A stretch of DNA of 64,000 nt from Lachnospiraceae bacterium (GTDB lineage: Bacteria > Bacillota > Clostridia > Lachnospirales > Lachnospiraceae). This document shows, piece after piece, positions 52,367 to 60,588 of this stretch (positions within the stretch are counted from its first letter, which is position 1; each line of letters opens with the position of its first letter). Below the pieces are notes generated by a model that saw only the letters and a list, made by a program, of their open reading frames with translations, made no database searches and was not told where the DNA came from. Where the stretch lies: positions 41,764-105,763 of the forward strand of contig JAIEAP010000001.1 of the NCBI GenBank assembly GCA_029071325.1. The letters run 5' to 3'. Made by a program: the position numbers and the translations under genes.

Positions 52367-52651
52367 ATGAGCAAAATGGATGAATTGCATGACCTGCTGG
52401 TCACCAACGTGAGCAAAGTAACAGAATTATTAAATAAGAAGGAGAAGGAAGCAGTGAAAGAAGAGAAGAAAAAATCAACAGCCGGCATAGTATTTGCCAT
52501 TATTGGAATTATCGTGGTAGTTGCAGCAGCTGCATATGGACTGTACCGCTTTTTTGCACCAGATTATCTGGAGGATTTCGAGGACGATTTCGACGATGAC
52601 TTCGAGGATGACTTCTTTGATGAGGACGACGAGGAAGAAGAAGAGAAATAA
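52367..52651 (+). CDS. Small membrane protein with acidic tail
   Basis: 94 residues from ATG 52367, which follows AAAGGAGAG (the frame is open from 52307). An N-terminal helical part (MDELHDLLVTNVSKVTELLNKKEKEA), a span (GIVFAIIGIIVVVAAAAYGLYRFF), then a tail of almost pure Asp, Glu and Phe (residues about 70-94). This plan resembles DUF4366-like small proteins of Clostridia. Function unknown. TATAAT lies about 75 bases upstream; a clean terminator follows. Confidence 0.75.
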   Translation: MSKMDELHDLLVTNVSKVTELLNKKEKEAVKEEKKKSTAGIVFAIIGIIVVVAAAAYGLYRFFAPDYLEDFEDDFDDDFEDDFFDEDDEEEEEK

Positions 52652-52668
52652 TTGACAGTAATAAGTGG

Positions 52669-52695
52669 AAGGGACTGTGAAAGCAGTCCCTTTTT
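52669..52695 (+). terminator. Intrinsic terminator
   Basis: AAGGGACTG (52669-52677), loop TGAAAG, CAGTCCCTT then TTT. Nine-bp stem with T-run, 18 bases after the small membrane protein gene. Confidence 0.88.
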
Positions 52696-52702
52696 ATGCG
52701 CA

Positions 52703-52776
52703 GGCCTGCATATGGAAGTTTACTGCTGGCGTAGCATGCAGGCCGCGCGATGAGTAGGGAAAAATCTTCCCTGCTC
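52703..52776 (+). other. Two hairpins in the rlmD leader
   Basis: GGCCTGCAT (52703-52711) pairs with ATGCAGGCC (52736-52744); GAGTAGGG (52752-52759) pairs with CCCTGCTC (52769-52776) with one G/T. They lie between the terminator and rlmD. No known riboswitch pattern is recognised. Confidence 0.5.
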
Positions 52777-52806
52777 GATTCGTATGAAAGGTGATAAGAG
52801 AACAGT

Positions 52807-54207
52807 ATGAAAAAAGGCGAGATTTTACGGGGAACCGTGGCATATGTGGAGTTCCCGGACAAGGGGATCGTCCCGCTGGAGAATGGAAAACAGGCAGTGG
52901 TAAAGCATGTGCTGCCGGGACAGGAGATTACCTTTCGTGTCCGGAAAATAAGAAAAGGAAAGTGTGAAGGACAGCTATTGTCTGTGGAGCGGAAGGCTCC
53001 ACAGGAGTTGGCAGAAAGCCCTTGTATACATTTTGGCGCCTGTGGAGGGTGTGCTTATCAGAACCTGTCCTATGAGGATCAGCTTGCATTAAAGGGAGAG
53101 CAGGTGCGGCGTCTTCTGGCTCCGGTACTGCCGGAGGATTCCTATCTGTGGGAAGGTGTCAAGGAGAGCCCGCGTCAGTTTGGCTACCGCAATAAAATGG
53201 AGTTTACCTTTGGGGACGCTTATAAGGATGGACCGCTGGTTCTGGGCATGCACGGGCGGGGCAGCTTTTACGATATTGTGTCTGTGACCGACTGCCAGAT
53301 CGTGGATGAGGATTACCGTAAGATTCTGCGGTGTGTGGAAAGGTATTTCAGGGAGCGGCAGGTTCCCTTTTATCACAGGATGCGTCATACCGGTTATCTG
53401 CGCCATCTGCTGGTGCGCAAGGCGGTAAAGACGGGGCAGATTTTAATCGATCTGGTGACTGCCGCGCCGGAGGAGCAGGTTTTGCCGGAGCCGGAGCAGG
53501 CGCTTCTTGCGGGAATGGTGGATGCGCTGAACGGATTGGAGCTGGAGGGCAGTATTGCCGGGATCTTACATACCAGAAATGACAGTGTTGCAGATACCAT
53601 TACCGATCAGGGAACCGAGATCTTACAGGGGGCGGATTATTTTGAGGAAGAATTGCTGGGGTTGCGTTTTCGCATTACGCCATTCTCTTTTTTTCAGACC
53701 AATTCCCTGGGTGCTGAGGTGCTGTACCAGACGGCGCGGGACTATATCGGAGATGTGTTGACTGATCGGGCGGACAAGGTGGTGTTTGATCTGTACAGCG
53801 GCACCGGAACCATTGCCCAGATGCTCTCTGCGGTGGCAAAGAAGGTGGTTGGCGTGGAAATCGTAGAGGAGGCGGTGGAAGCCGCCAGGGAGAATGCGAA
53901 GCTGAACGGTCTTACCAACTGTGAATTTATTGCCGGGGATGTGCTGAAGGTTTTAGATACCATTGAGGATAAGCCGGATTTCATTGTCTTAGATCCGCCC
54001 AGAGACGGCATCCATCCCAAGGCATTGGATAAGATCATCACCTACGGTGTAGAGCGAATGGTATATATTTCCTGCAAACCCACCAGTCTGGCACGGGATC
54101 TGGAAATCCTGCTGGCACGGGGGTATGGCGTAGAGCGGGTGTGCTGCGTGGACATGTTTCCGGCGACCGGGAATATAGAGACGGTGTGCCTGTTTTCAAA
54201 GAAATAG
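52807..54207 (+). CDS. rlmD: 23S rRNA (uracil-5-)-methyltransferase, RlmD/RumA type
   Basis: 466 residues. N-terminal TRAM domain (residues about 1-58), an iron-sulfur motif CIHFGACGGCAYQ (near 76) and a C-terminal Rossmann methyltransferase: FDLYSGTGTIAQML (near 328), LDPPRDGIHPKAL (near 397) and the catalytic Cys in YISCKPTSLARDL (near 420). Methylates a uracil of 23S rRNA; RlmD/RlmCD relatives cannot be told apart by eye. It is eight bases before the next gene. Confidence 0.92.
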   Translation: MKKGEILRGTVAYVEFPDKGIVPLENGKQAVVKHVLPGQEITFRVRKIRKGKCEGQLLSVERKAPQELAESPCIHFGACGGCAYQNLSYEDQLALKGEQVRRLLAPVLPEDSYLWEGVKESPRQFGYRNKMEFTFGDAYKDGPLVLGMHGRGSFYDIVSVTDCQIVDEDYRKILRCVERYFRERQVPFYHRMRHTGYLRHLLVRKAVKTGQILIDLVTAAPEEQVLPEPEQALLAGMVDALNGLELEGSIAGILHTRNDSVADTITDQGTEILQGADYFEEELLGLRFRITPFSFFQTNSLGAEVLYQTARDYIGDVLTDRADKVVFDLYSGTGTIAQMLSAVAKKVVGVEIVEEAVEAARENAKLNGLTNCEFIAGDVLKVLDTIEDKPDFIVLDPPRDGIHPKALDKIITYGVERMVYISCKPTSLARDLEILLARGYGVERVCCVDMFPATGNIETVCLFSKK

Positions 54208-54214
54208 GATTCAT

Positions 54215-55372
54215 ATGCAGCTTCGAGAGGGAAAATTGTCAATGAATGATTATGTACAATATTTATCTGAATTGATACCGGATAAAGACAGTCTGAAAAT
54301 AGTGAAAACAGAGGCAAAGAAATATTATAAAGAGCATACTTCAGAAGAATGTTACGCAATATATCCGGTTCTGTACCAGTCCGATAATTTTCAGATACAG
54401 GAAGTAGGAGTATTTCTGGCAGGCTACATAGCAGATGAATATCCAGATGCACTGGCGTTCCTCCATGACACGGTGAGCCGTCATGAAAGCTGGAAAGTAC
54501 AGGAAATATTGGCAATGGCATTTGATAATCACTGTGCCAGGATCGGATATGAACATGCATTGCCGTTGATAAAAGAGTGGTTTGCGGATGAGAATGCGAA
54601 TATTCGAAGGGCAGCTTCGGAGGGGCTTCGGGTTTGGACGAGCCGGCCGTTTTTTAAGGAACATCCACAAATCGCGATTGCGCTGCTGGCGAGTCATAAA
54701 GATGACGAAAGTGAGTATGTAAGAAAATCAGCAGGAAACAGTCTGCGGGATATCAGCAAAAAATACCCGGATCTGATAGCTGCGGAATTGCGCACATGGG
54801 ATTTGTCTTCCAAACAAACGATGCAGGTATATAAGCTGGCGGGTAAATTCTTAGATTTGAAATCCAGTCTGACAGCAGATGAGTGGGATATTCGATGCCT
54901 GAAGCGGGAGGAATATTCGCTGTTGGAAAGCTTTTTATATGATGCGATTTATGTCCCCAAGGGCGTTGCGGCGCCGCCAAAGGAAATTATTCATCAACCG
55001 GAGCTTGCGGTATATATTGAGGACTTCGGACAACCGGATGATGTGTGCCTGGTGGCAGAGTCCCAGGGACATATTCTGGGGGCTGTATGGACGAGGATAC
55101 TGGCAGGAAAAGTAAAGGGATATGGCAATATAGATGATGGCACGCCAGAGTTTGCCATTTCTGTAAAGAAGGAGTTCCGGCAGCAGGGAATTGGCAGCAG
55201 ACTGATGCAGGAAATGATCGCACTGTTAAAGGACAAAGGGTATGAAAAAACTTCCCTTAGTGTAAATAAAGACAATTACGCATATCAGATGTATCGGAAT
55301 CTGGGCTTCCAGGTGGTAAAGGAGCAGGATGAGGATTATCTGATGGTATTGGAATTACAAAATTATAATTGA
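54215..55372 (+). CDS. AlkC-like HEAT-repeat protein fused to a GNAT acetyltransferase
   Basis: 385 residues, two domains. Residues about 10-215 are helical and have the AlkC/HEAT pattern: ENANIRRAASEGLRVW (near 130) and DDESEYVRKSAGNSLRDISKKYPDL (near 170), as in AlkC-type DNA alkylation repair glycosylases. Residues about 225-385 are a GNAT domain: EFAISVKKEFRQQGIGSRLMQ (acetyl-CoA loop, near 318) and NYAYQMYRNLGFQVV (near 355). The usual LPW stretch of AlkC is not kept, so glycosylase action is uncertain; the HEAT part may instead be a binding platform. Start ATG 54215 (AGGA upstream) or ATG 54242. Follows rlmD closely. Confidence 0.75.
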   Translation: MQLREGKLSMNDYVQYLSELIPDKDSLKIVKTEAKKYYKEHTSEECYAIYPVLYQSDNFQIQEVGVFLAGYIADEYPDALAFLHDTVSRHESWKVQEILAMAFDNHCARIGYEHALPLIKEWFADENANIRRAASEGLRVWTSRPFFKEHPQIAIALLASHKDDESEYVRKSAGNSLRDISKKYPDLIAAELRTWDLSSKQTMQVYKLAGKFLDLKSSLTADEWDIRCLKREEYSLLESFLYDAIYVPKGVAAPPKEIIHQPELAVYIEDFGQPDDVCLVAESQGHILGAVWTRILAGKVKGYGNIDDGTPEFAISVKKEFRQQGIGSRLMQEMIALLKDKGYEKTSLSVNKDNYAYQMYRNLGFQVVKEQDEDYLMVLELQNYN

Positions 55373-55405
55373 GCATAGTAAAAAGATGGAGGTTTGTAAT
55401 CCCTC

Positions 55406-55453
55406 TTGACATATAAGCGGCTTATTGATAAGATGCAAGCATACACTTGCATC
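55406..55453 (+). promoter_or_regulatory. Promoter and operator of the TetR gene
   Basis: TTGACA (55406-55411), 17-base spacer, TAAGAT (55429-55434). The palindrome GATGCAAG-N6-CTTGCATC (55432-55453) overlaps the -10 and the transcript start. The same palindrome occurs at 56085-56106. Confidence 0.75.
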
Positions 55454-55464
55454 TGGAGGAGGAT

Positions 55465-56046
55465 ATGTTTGACGATACACAGAATAAGATTATCCATGCG
55501 ACTATGGAGCTGGTAATGGAGCGGGGATATACTGCCACTACAACGAAGGATATTGCCAGTAGAGCGGGAATCAATGAGTGCACGATTTTCCGTAAGTTCA
55601 AAGGGAAGAAAGAAATTATATTATCGGCAATGACACTGCCGGAATGGAACCCGTGTCTGCGGAAAGAAGATTTCTCCTATTGTGGAGAGCTGGAGAAAGA
55701 TCTTCTTTCTTTTTCCAGAGTATATATGAGAAAAGTCACTCCGGAAATGGTGAAAATATCAATGGGGCTTCGGACTCCGGAGCTGTTCCCGGATACGGCA
55801 GATAAGATTTTAGAGATTCCCAGAGTTTTTAAAGAAGTGCTGACGGATTATTTCCAGGAGATGTATGAGAAGGGGATGCTGGCAAGTAATCATGTCGAGA
55901 GTATGGCTATGACCGTGCTTTCCATGAATTTTGGGTTTGTGTTTTTGCGTGCATCCTTTGGGGGTAAGCTTACAGAACTGGAGCAGGAGCAGTATATTAC
56001 GGATAGTGTGCGTATGTTCGTATCGGGAATTTGTAAAAGATTGTAA
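55465..56046 (+). CDS. TetR/AcrR family regulator
   Basis: 193 residues. The N-terminal helix-turn-helix is typical: IIHATMELVMERGYTATTTKDIASRAGINECTIFRKFKGKKEII (residues about 8-52). The rest is the variable ligand-binding helical part. GGAGGAGG sets ATG 55465 although the frame starts at 55447. An ideal palindrome covers its own promoter and another stands before the next gene, so it likely represses itself and the DUF1330-MBL-DUF1848 genes. The inducer is unknown. Confidence 0.9.
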   Translation: MFDDTQNKIIHATMELVMERGYTATTTKDIASRAGINECTIFRKFKGKKEIILSAMTLPEWNPCLRKEDFSYCGELEKDLLSFSRVYMRKVTPEMVKISMGLRTPELFPDTADKILEIPRVFKEVLTDYFQEMYEKGMLASNHVESMAMTVLSMNFGFVFLRASFGGKLTELEQEQYITDSVRMFVSGICKRL

Positions 56047-56051
56047 AAGAT

Positions 56052-56077
56052 AATGGTACCGTCGTACCATTCTTTTA
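56052..56077 (+). terminator. Hairpin after the TetR gene
   Basis: AATGGTAC-cgtc-GTACCATT (56052-56071) followed by CTTTTAT. Eight-bp stem, short T-run. Confidence 0.65.
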
Positions 56078-56084
56078 TACCCAT

Positions 56085-56106
56085 GATGCAAGTGACTACT
56101 TGCGTC
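56085..56106 (+). promoter_or_regulatory. Second TetR-type operator
   Basis: GATGCAAG-N6-CTTGCGTC, matching the palindrome at 55432-55453 in 15 of 16 arm bases with the same six-base centre length. It is 18 bases before the ATG at 56124. Confidence 0.75.
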
Positions 56107-56123
56107 ACAGAAAGGAGAGAGAT

Positions 56124-56456
56124 ATGGTTTATTTTATTGCCTGTATAAAAACAGATATCAATGGGAAACCGCAGCGTTATCAGGAGTATATCCGGGAAGT
56201 GGAGCCCATCGTAAAACGGTTTGGCGGAAGATATATGGTGCGTTCTGATAGGGTTACGAACCTGTCGGAGGAATGGAAGCCAGACCGGGTAATTATAATT
56301 GAATGGGACTCCAGAGAACAGTTGGAACAGTGCTTTAGATCAGAAGAGTATCAAAAAATCGCCGGGAAGCGGGAGAACAGTGTGGACAGTAAGGCAATCA
56401 TAGTGGAGGGATCATATTATGAAGGTAATGGAACAGGTATATCAGATACGGATTGA
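56124..56456 (+). CDS. DUF1330-like protein
   Basis: 110 residues resembling the DUF1330 group of small dimeric alpha-beta barrel proteins: MVYFIACIKTDINGKPQRYQEYIREVEPIVKRFGGRYMVR in outline, then RVIIIEWDSREQLEQCFRSEEYQKI. Function unknown; relatives may be small monooxygenase-like proteins. AAAGGAGAGAG sets ATG 56124. Its 3' end overlaps the next gene by 38 bases. A TetR operator lies just before it. Confidence 0.82.
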   Translation: MVYFIACIKTDINGKPQRYQEYIREVEPIVKRFGGRYMVRSDRVTNLSEEWKPDRVIIIEWDSREQLEQCFRSEEYQKIAGKRENSVDSKAIIVEGSYYEGNGTGISDTD

Positions 56457-57243
56457 TTTTCAGGTAACGGAACAGGTTCAAAGGTTTGTGTATGTTTACC
56501 TGATTACAGGGAAAAATTGTTATCTGATCGATACTGGTGTGACTGGAAGTGAGAGGATAATCGCAGAATATATGCAGGGAATTGATCGAAGCATCGACGA
56601 GGTGAAAGCGATTTTTCTTACCCATGCACACCCGGATCATATTGGCAGTGCCGCTGCTATCCGGCAGCAGACAGATTGTAAGATATATTGTTCTGCGGAA
56701 GAACAACCTTGGATTGCGGACATTGATCTGCAGTTTCGGGAACGTCCGATCCCGAATTTCTATGGATTGGCGGGGCAGTCCGTACCCATAGATGAAATTG
56801 TTTGGGAAGGAGACCGGATAAAAGTAGAAGATGATATCGAACTGGAGGTGATCGCAACCGCCGGGCATTCAAAAGGAGACGTTTCGTATTTACTGAATGA
56901 GTGCGTACTTTTTTCGGGGGATGCCGTTCCGGCGGCAGGGGACTTCCCAATCTTTGTCAATTTCGAAGAAAGTATGCACAGCTTAGATAAGATCCGTGCG
57001 TGTGCATTTGTAAAATGCTGTCCGGCATGGGACAGAGTGTATGAGAATGGAGAGTGCGAAGCGCTCTTGCGGGACCGGAAAGATTTATTGTATAATCTGA
57101 AAGAAACTGTGATTATGACAGACTGTCAGCATGCAGGGTTATCGGAGAATGAGAAGATAAGCATGATTGCAAAGCGCATGGGATTCAATGGCGGGGTAGG
57201 GAATCCCCTTTTTGCAGCCAGCGTGGAAGCATGCAGAAATTGA
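56419..57243 (+). CDS. Metallo-beta-lactamase fold hydrolase
   Basis: 274 residues. Metal motif THAHPDHIG (near 65) is the HxHxDH signature; LIDTGVTGSE (near 36), TAGHSKGDVSYLL (near 153) and FSGDAVPAAGD (near 172) complete the fold. Substrate unknown. The start overlaps the DUF1330 gene, with GGAGGGATC as ribosome site, so the two are expressed together. Probably under the TetR regulator. Confidence 0.88.
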   Translation: MKVMEQVYQIRIDFQVTEQVQRFVYVYLITGKNCYLIDTGVTGSERIIAEYMQGIDRSIDEVKAIFLTHAHPDHIGSAAAIRQQTDCKIYCSAEEQPWIADIDLQFRERPIPNFYGLAGQSVPIDEIVWEGDRIKVEDDIELEVIATAGHSKGDVSYLLNECVLFSGDAVPAAGDFPIFVNFEESMHSLDKIRACAFVKCCPAWDRVYENGECEALLRDRKDLLYNLKETVIMTDCQHAGLSENEKISMIAKRMGFNGGVGNPLFAASVEACRN

Positions 57244-57282
57244 GGGGCTGGAATTGGGAAAACGATTAAGGTGCGTGATGAA

Positions 57283-58218
57283 ATGATCTTAAATACAGGC
57301 AGCAGGACGGACATACCTGCGTATTACAGTGAATGGTTTTATAACAGGATTGAAGAAGGGTATGTACTTGTGCGTAATCCCTATTATCCGGTGCAGGTAA
57401 CAAAATACCGGTTAGATCCGGAAGTGATCGACGTGATGGTGTTTTGTACGAAAAACCCGCTGCCAATGCTTGAACGGATTTCCCTTTTATCAGTCTTTGA
57501 TACCTTCTGGTTTGTGACCATTACTCCGTATGAACAGGATATAGAACCGTATGTACCGCCGAAAGAGCAGGTATTAGATTCCTTCCGGCGGCTTTCGGAA
57601 TTGGTTAGGCGTAATCGGATCAGCTGGCGCTACGATCCCATTTTTATTACAGATAAATATTCGGTATCTTTTCATATAGAACAATTTGGTCAAATGGCAA
57701 AGGCGCTTTCGGGATATACGAATCAATGTGTGGTGAGTTTTATTGACTTATATGAAAAGACAAGAAGGAATTTTAACGGAGTGCGCAGCGTGACCGCTGA
57801 TGAGCAGGAACAGCTGATTCAGGCATGTTCAGAAATTGCAAAGAATCTGAATATGCAGATTCATTTATGCTGTGAGAATGCAGGTCTTGTGCGGGAACAT
57901 GTTGACGCAGACGGCTGTATGTCAAAAGCTGTGCTGGAGCGGGCGTTAGACTGCAAGCTGGACGTCCCGAAGAAGAAAACGGCGCGAAGTGAGTGTTCCT
58001 GTCTGCTGGGAGCAGATATTGGGGCGTATCATACCTGCGGGCACGGCTGCCTGTATTGCTATGCCAATTATGACAGAGAAACTGTCAGGCAGAACATGAG
58101 AAAGCACAACCCTGCTTCTCCGCTTTTGATCGGAGAGATATCCGAAAACGATGTGATAAAAACGGCAGAACAGAAATCATGGAAAAACGGACAAATAAAT
58201 ATTTTTGACCTGATATAA
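57283..58218 (+). CDS. DUF1848 family protein (radical-SAM-like Cys cluster)
   Basis: 311 residues. N-terminus MILNTGSRTDIPAYYSEWFYNRI and RNPYYPVQVTKYRL are typical of DUF1848. The C-terminal part has a Cys cluster ECSCLLGADIG...TCGHGCLYCYANY (near 247-270) resembling an iron-sulfur site of radical SAM proteins. Function unknown. ATG 57283 follows AAGGTG; GTG 57271 is a weaker choice. It follows the MBL gene by 39 bases and converges on the AraC gene. Confidence 0.85.
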   Translation: MILNTGSRTDIPAYYSEWFYNRIEEGYVLVRNPYYPVQVTKYRLDPEVIDVMVFCTKNPLPMLERISLLSVFDTFWFVTITPYEQDIEPYVPPKEQVLDSFRRLSELVRRNRISWRYDPIFITDKYSVSFHIEQFGQMAKALSGYTNQCVVSFIDLYEKTRRNFNGVRSVTADEQEQLIQACSEIAKNLNMQIHLCCENAGLVREHVDADGCMSKAVLERALDCKLDVPKKKTARSECSCLLGADIGAYHTCGHGCLYCYANYDRETVRQNMRKHNPASPLLIGEISENDVIKTAEQKSWKNGQINIFDLI

Positions 58219-58229
58219 GGAAAAAATCT

Positions 58230-59120
58230 TCACTGTCTTTTGCGGTATTCTGTCGGCGTGCAGCCGTAAGCGTTCCGAAACGCCCGGGCAAAGTAACTCA
58301 TTTCCTGGAATCCGCATTGTTCCCCGATATCCTGGATTTTCTGGTCTGTGGAATCTATCAGATCGGCTGCTTTTTGCAGCCGATATTTTTTGACATATGT
58401 CATGGGAGCGGTGCCGATGGTACTGTGGAAACAGCGCATGCACTCGCTCTCGCTGATAGAGGCGCAGGCGGCAATCTGAGCCATCGTAAACGGGACGGAA
58501 TAATGCTCATGGATGAATTGAAGCATCTGTTTGATCCGTATGCCGTCCCTCAGAGATTTCGCAGAAGGGACAGCGTCCGTGTTGGCCAAATGTCTGCGGA
58601 TCAGCAGTATTAGTTGGGACAGGGAGGCTCTGGCGGCAAATTCATAGCCGGTATACTCCTGTTCGCAGGCGCGCCAGGTATTTGCAATGGCAGACAGAGA
58701 TGCTTTCTGCCAGGGGACACTCTGCCCCAGATAGATTCCGGGACAGTTTTGGTGATTTAGGATGGGGTTAAGATATTTGTGCCAGAAAACGCTGTCCATG
58801 CTGCCGCCCACCAGTCTGGGATGAAAGACGAAGGAATGCAGGCGGCAGTCCGCTCCGTCTTCGGTCTCTGCAGAGTGCAGCGTATTGGCATTGATGAAAA
58901 TGCCGTCGCCTGCCGGGATATGCAGTATGCGGCTGCCCAGGGCGATCCGGGCGCAGCCCTGCACCACAAGAATGGCTTCCAGTTCTTCATGCCAGTGCCA
59001 GGCGACGGGAAATTGCTTCAGATCGTCGTCGTAGCAGGCGATGGGGAAAAAGGGCGTGCCGTGTTCTTTTATTTCCTGGTGGTTCGTGCCGATGGTGGAA
59101 ATGCATGTGCTAATTGACAT
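58230..59120 (-). CDS. AraC family regulator with cupin N-terminus
   Basis: 296 residues. N-terminal cupin sensor (WHWHEELEAILVVQGCARIALGSRILHIPAGDGIFINANTLHS in outline, residues about 36-85) and a C-terminal double helix-turn-helix with FTMAQIAACASISESECMRCF and DIGEQCGFQEMSYFARAFRNAYGCTPTEYR. Likely senses a sugar or small molecule. TGGAGAAC is the ribosome site. It is divergent from the MFS transporter gene by 106 bases, which suggests it controls that transporter. Confidence 0.92.
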   Translation of the reverse strand: MSISTCISTIGTNHQEIKEHGTPFFPIACYDDDLKQFPVAWHWHEELEAILVVQGCARIALGSRILHIPAGDGIFINANTLHSAETEDGADCRLHSFVFHPRLVGGSMDSVFWHKYLNPILNHQNCPGIYLGQSVPWQKASLSAIANTWRACEQEYTGYEFAARASLSQLILLIRRHLANTDAVPSAKSLRDGIRIKQMLQFIHEHYSVPFTMAQIAACASISESECMRCFHSTIGTAPMTYVKKYRLQKAADLIDSTDQKIQDIGEQCGFQEMSYFARAFRNAYGCTPTEYRKRQ

Positions 59121-59226
59121 AAGTTCTCCATTTTGACTATTTTGTACTATAAAAGTGGGGATATATTCCTATTTATTGCCTGAAGTTGATGCTATAATCA
59201 TAGTACACATAAAGGAGGAAGGCAAG

Positions 59227-60450
59227 ATGTTTCATTTATTATTAGCAATCATCTATCTGGCATTTATCAGTCTCGGATTGCCGGATTCTCTTCTGGGTGC
59301 GGCATGGCCGTCCATTTACCAGGAATTTGGCGTACCGGTATCCTATGCAGGTGCGGTCTCTATGATCATAGCAATGGGAACAATCGTATCCAGTCTCTTA
59401 AGTGACCGGCTGACCAGGAGATTTGGGACCGGACTGGTGACAGCAGTCAGTGTGGCAACTACCGCTGTGGCTCTGATGGGATTTTCCTGCAGTAATTCGT
59501 TCTGGATGTTGTGCCTGTGGGCAATTCCTTACGGCCTTGGAGCCGGAGGCGTAGATGCATCGCTGAACAATTATGTTGCGCTGCACTATGCCAGCCGTCA
59601 TATGAGCTGGCTTCACTGCATGTGGGGCGTAGGAGCGGCAACAGGTCCTTATATCATGGGCTTTGCCCTGACAGCAGGACAGAGCTGGAGTATGGGATAC
59701 CGCTATATTGCGTTCCTCCAGATTGGCTTGACGGCAATCCTGCTCTTAAGCCTGCCCATGTGGAAGAAACGGACCGGCTCAGGCATGACCGGGGAGCAGG
59801 CTGCCGGAGAAGATGCAGTGACAGACAACGGGCAGGAGAGCGGCGGCGAATCCCGACCGTTGAAGCTTCCGGAAATTGTCTGCATTCCGGGTGTGCGGGA
59901 GATTATGTGTATCTTCTTCTGCTACTGTGCGCTGGAACAGACCGCAGGGCTCTGGGCAAGCAGTTATCTGGTATTGCACAAGGGGGTTGAAGCAGAGCTT
60001 GCCGCAAGCTTTGCCAGTCTTTTCTTCATTGGGATTACGGTGGGAAGAGCAGCCAGCGGTTTTCTGACCATGCGCTTCTGCGACGCTGCAATGGTGCGGA
60101 TGGGGGCTGGCATCATAGTGCTGGGGCTTGGCATTATGGTATTGCCGTTAGGAACATATGCCGCGTTGACAGGCTTCATTCTGGTCGGGTTGGGATGTGC
60201 CCCGGTGTATCCCTGTATGATCCACACCACGCCGGCGCTCTTTGGAGCGGAGCGATCCCAGGCAATCATCGGGGTGCAGATGGCAAGCGCCTATGTAGGC
60301 ACCTGTCTTATGCCGCCCCTGTTCGGACTGATTGCCAACCATATCCATGTAGCATGGCTGCCGGCCTATCTGCTGGCGCTCCTGCTGTTGCTTTGGCTCA
60401 TGCATGAGAGACTGCAGCGGACTGCGGGGAAGGAACGGAATCATAATTAG
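59227..60450 (+). CDS. MFS transporter
   Basis: 407 residues with 12 spans. Starts IIYLAFISLGLPDSLLGAAWPSIYQEF, a pattern of the fucose permease/FucP-like sugar MFS group, with SDRLTRRFGTG as the loop 2-3 motif and a long charged central loop (residues about 185-215). Likely imports a sugar or related substrate. GGAGGAAGG places ATG 59227 (frame open from 59155). TATAAT stands 30 bases upstream. Divergent from the AraC gene. Confidence 0.88.
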   Translation: MFHLLLAIIYLAFISLGLPDSLLGAAWPSIYQEFGVPVSYAGAVSMIIAMGTIVSSLLSDRLTRRFGTGLVTAVSVATTAVALMGFSCSNSFWMLCLWAIPYGLGAGGVDASLNNYVALHYASRHMSWLHCMWGVGAATGPYIMGFALTAGQSWSMGYRYIAFLQIGLTAILLLSLPMWKKRTGSGMTGEQAAGEDAVTDNGQESGGESRPLKLPEIVCIPGVREIMCIFFCYCALEQTAGLWASSYLVLHKGVEAELAASFASLFFIGITVGRAASGFLTMRFCDAAMVRMGAGIIVLGLGIMVLPLGTYAALTGFILVGLGCAPVYPCMIHTTPALFGAERSQAIIGVQMASAYVGTCLMPPLFGLIANHIHVAWLPAYLLALLLLLWLMHERLQRTAGKERNHN

Positions 60451-60520
60451 TATGTAGAAACGAAAGTAATGTGTCATTTACTTTCACCAGGTAAATATAG
60501 TATAATGTCCTAGACATTAT

Positions 60521-60570
60521 GCCCGCTGAATGATATCTTCCGGTTTTTGGGACATTCTGCGGGCGTTTTT
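60521..60570 (+). terminator. Intrinsic terminator just before the DUF368 gene
   Basis: GCCCGCTGAATG (60521-60532) pairs with CATTCTGCGGGC (60553-60564) with one mismatch, then GTTTTT. It ends 18 bases before the ATG at 60589, and a TATAAT (60501-60506) lies upstream of it, so it could act as a leader attenuator for the DUF368 gene as well as a terminator of the MFS gene. Confidence 0.75.
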
Positions 60571-60588
60571 CATGAAAGGAGATTTTAC

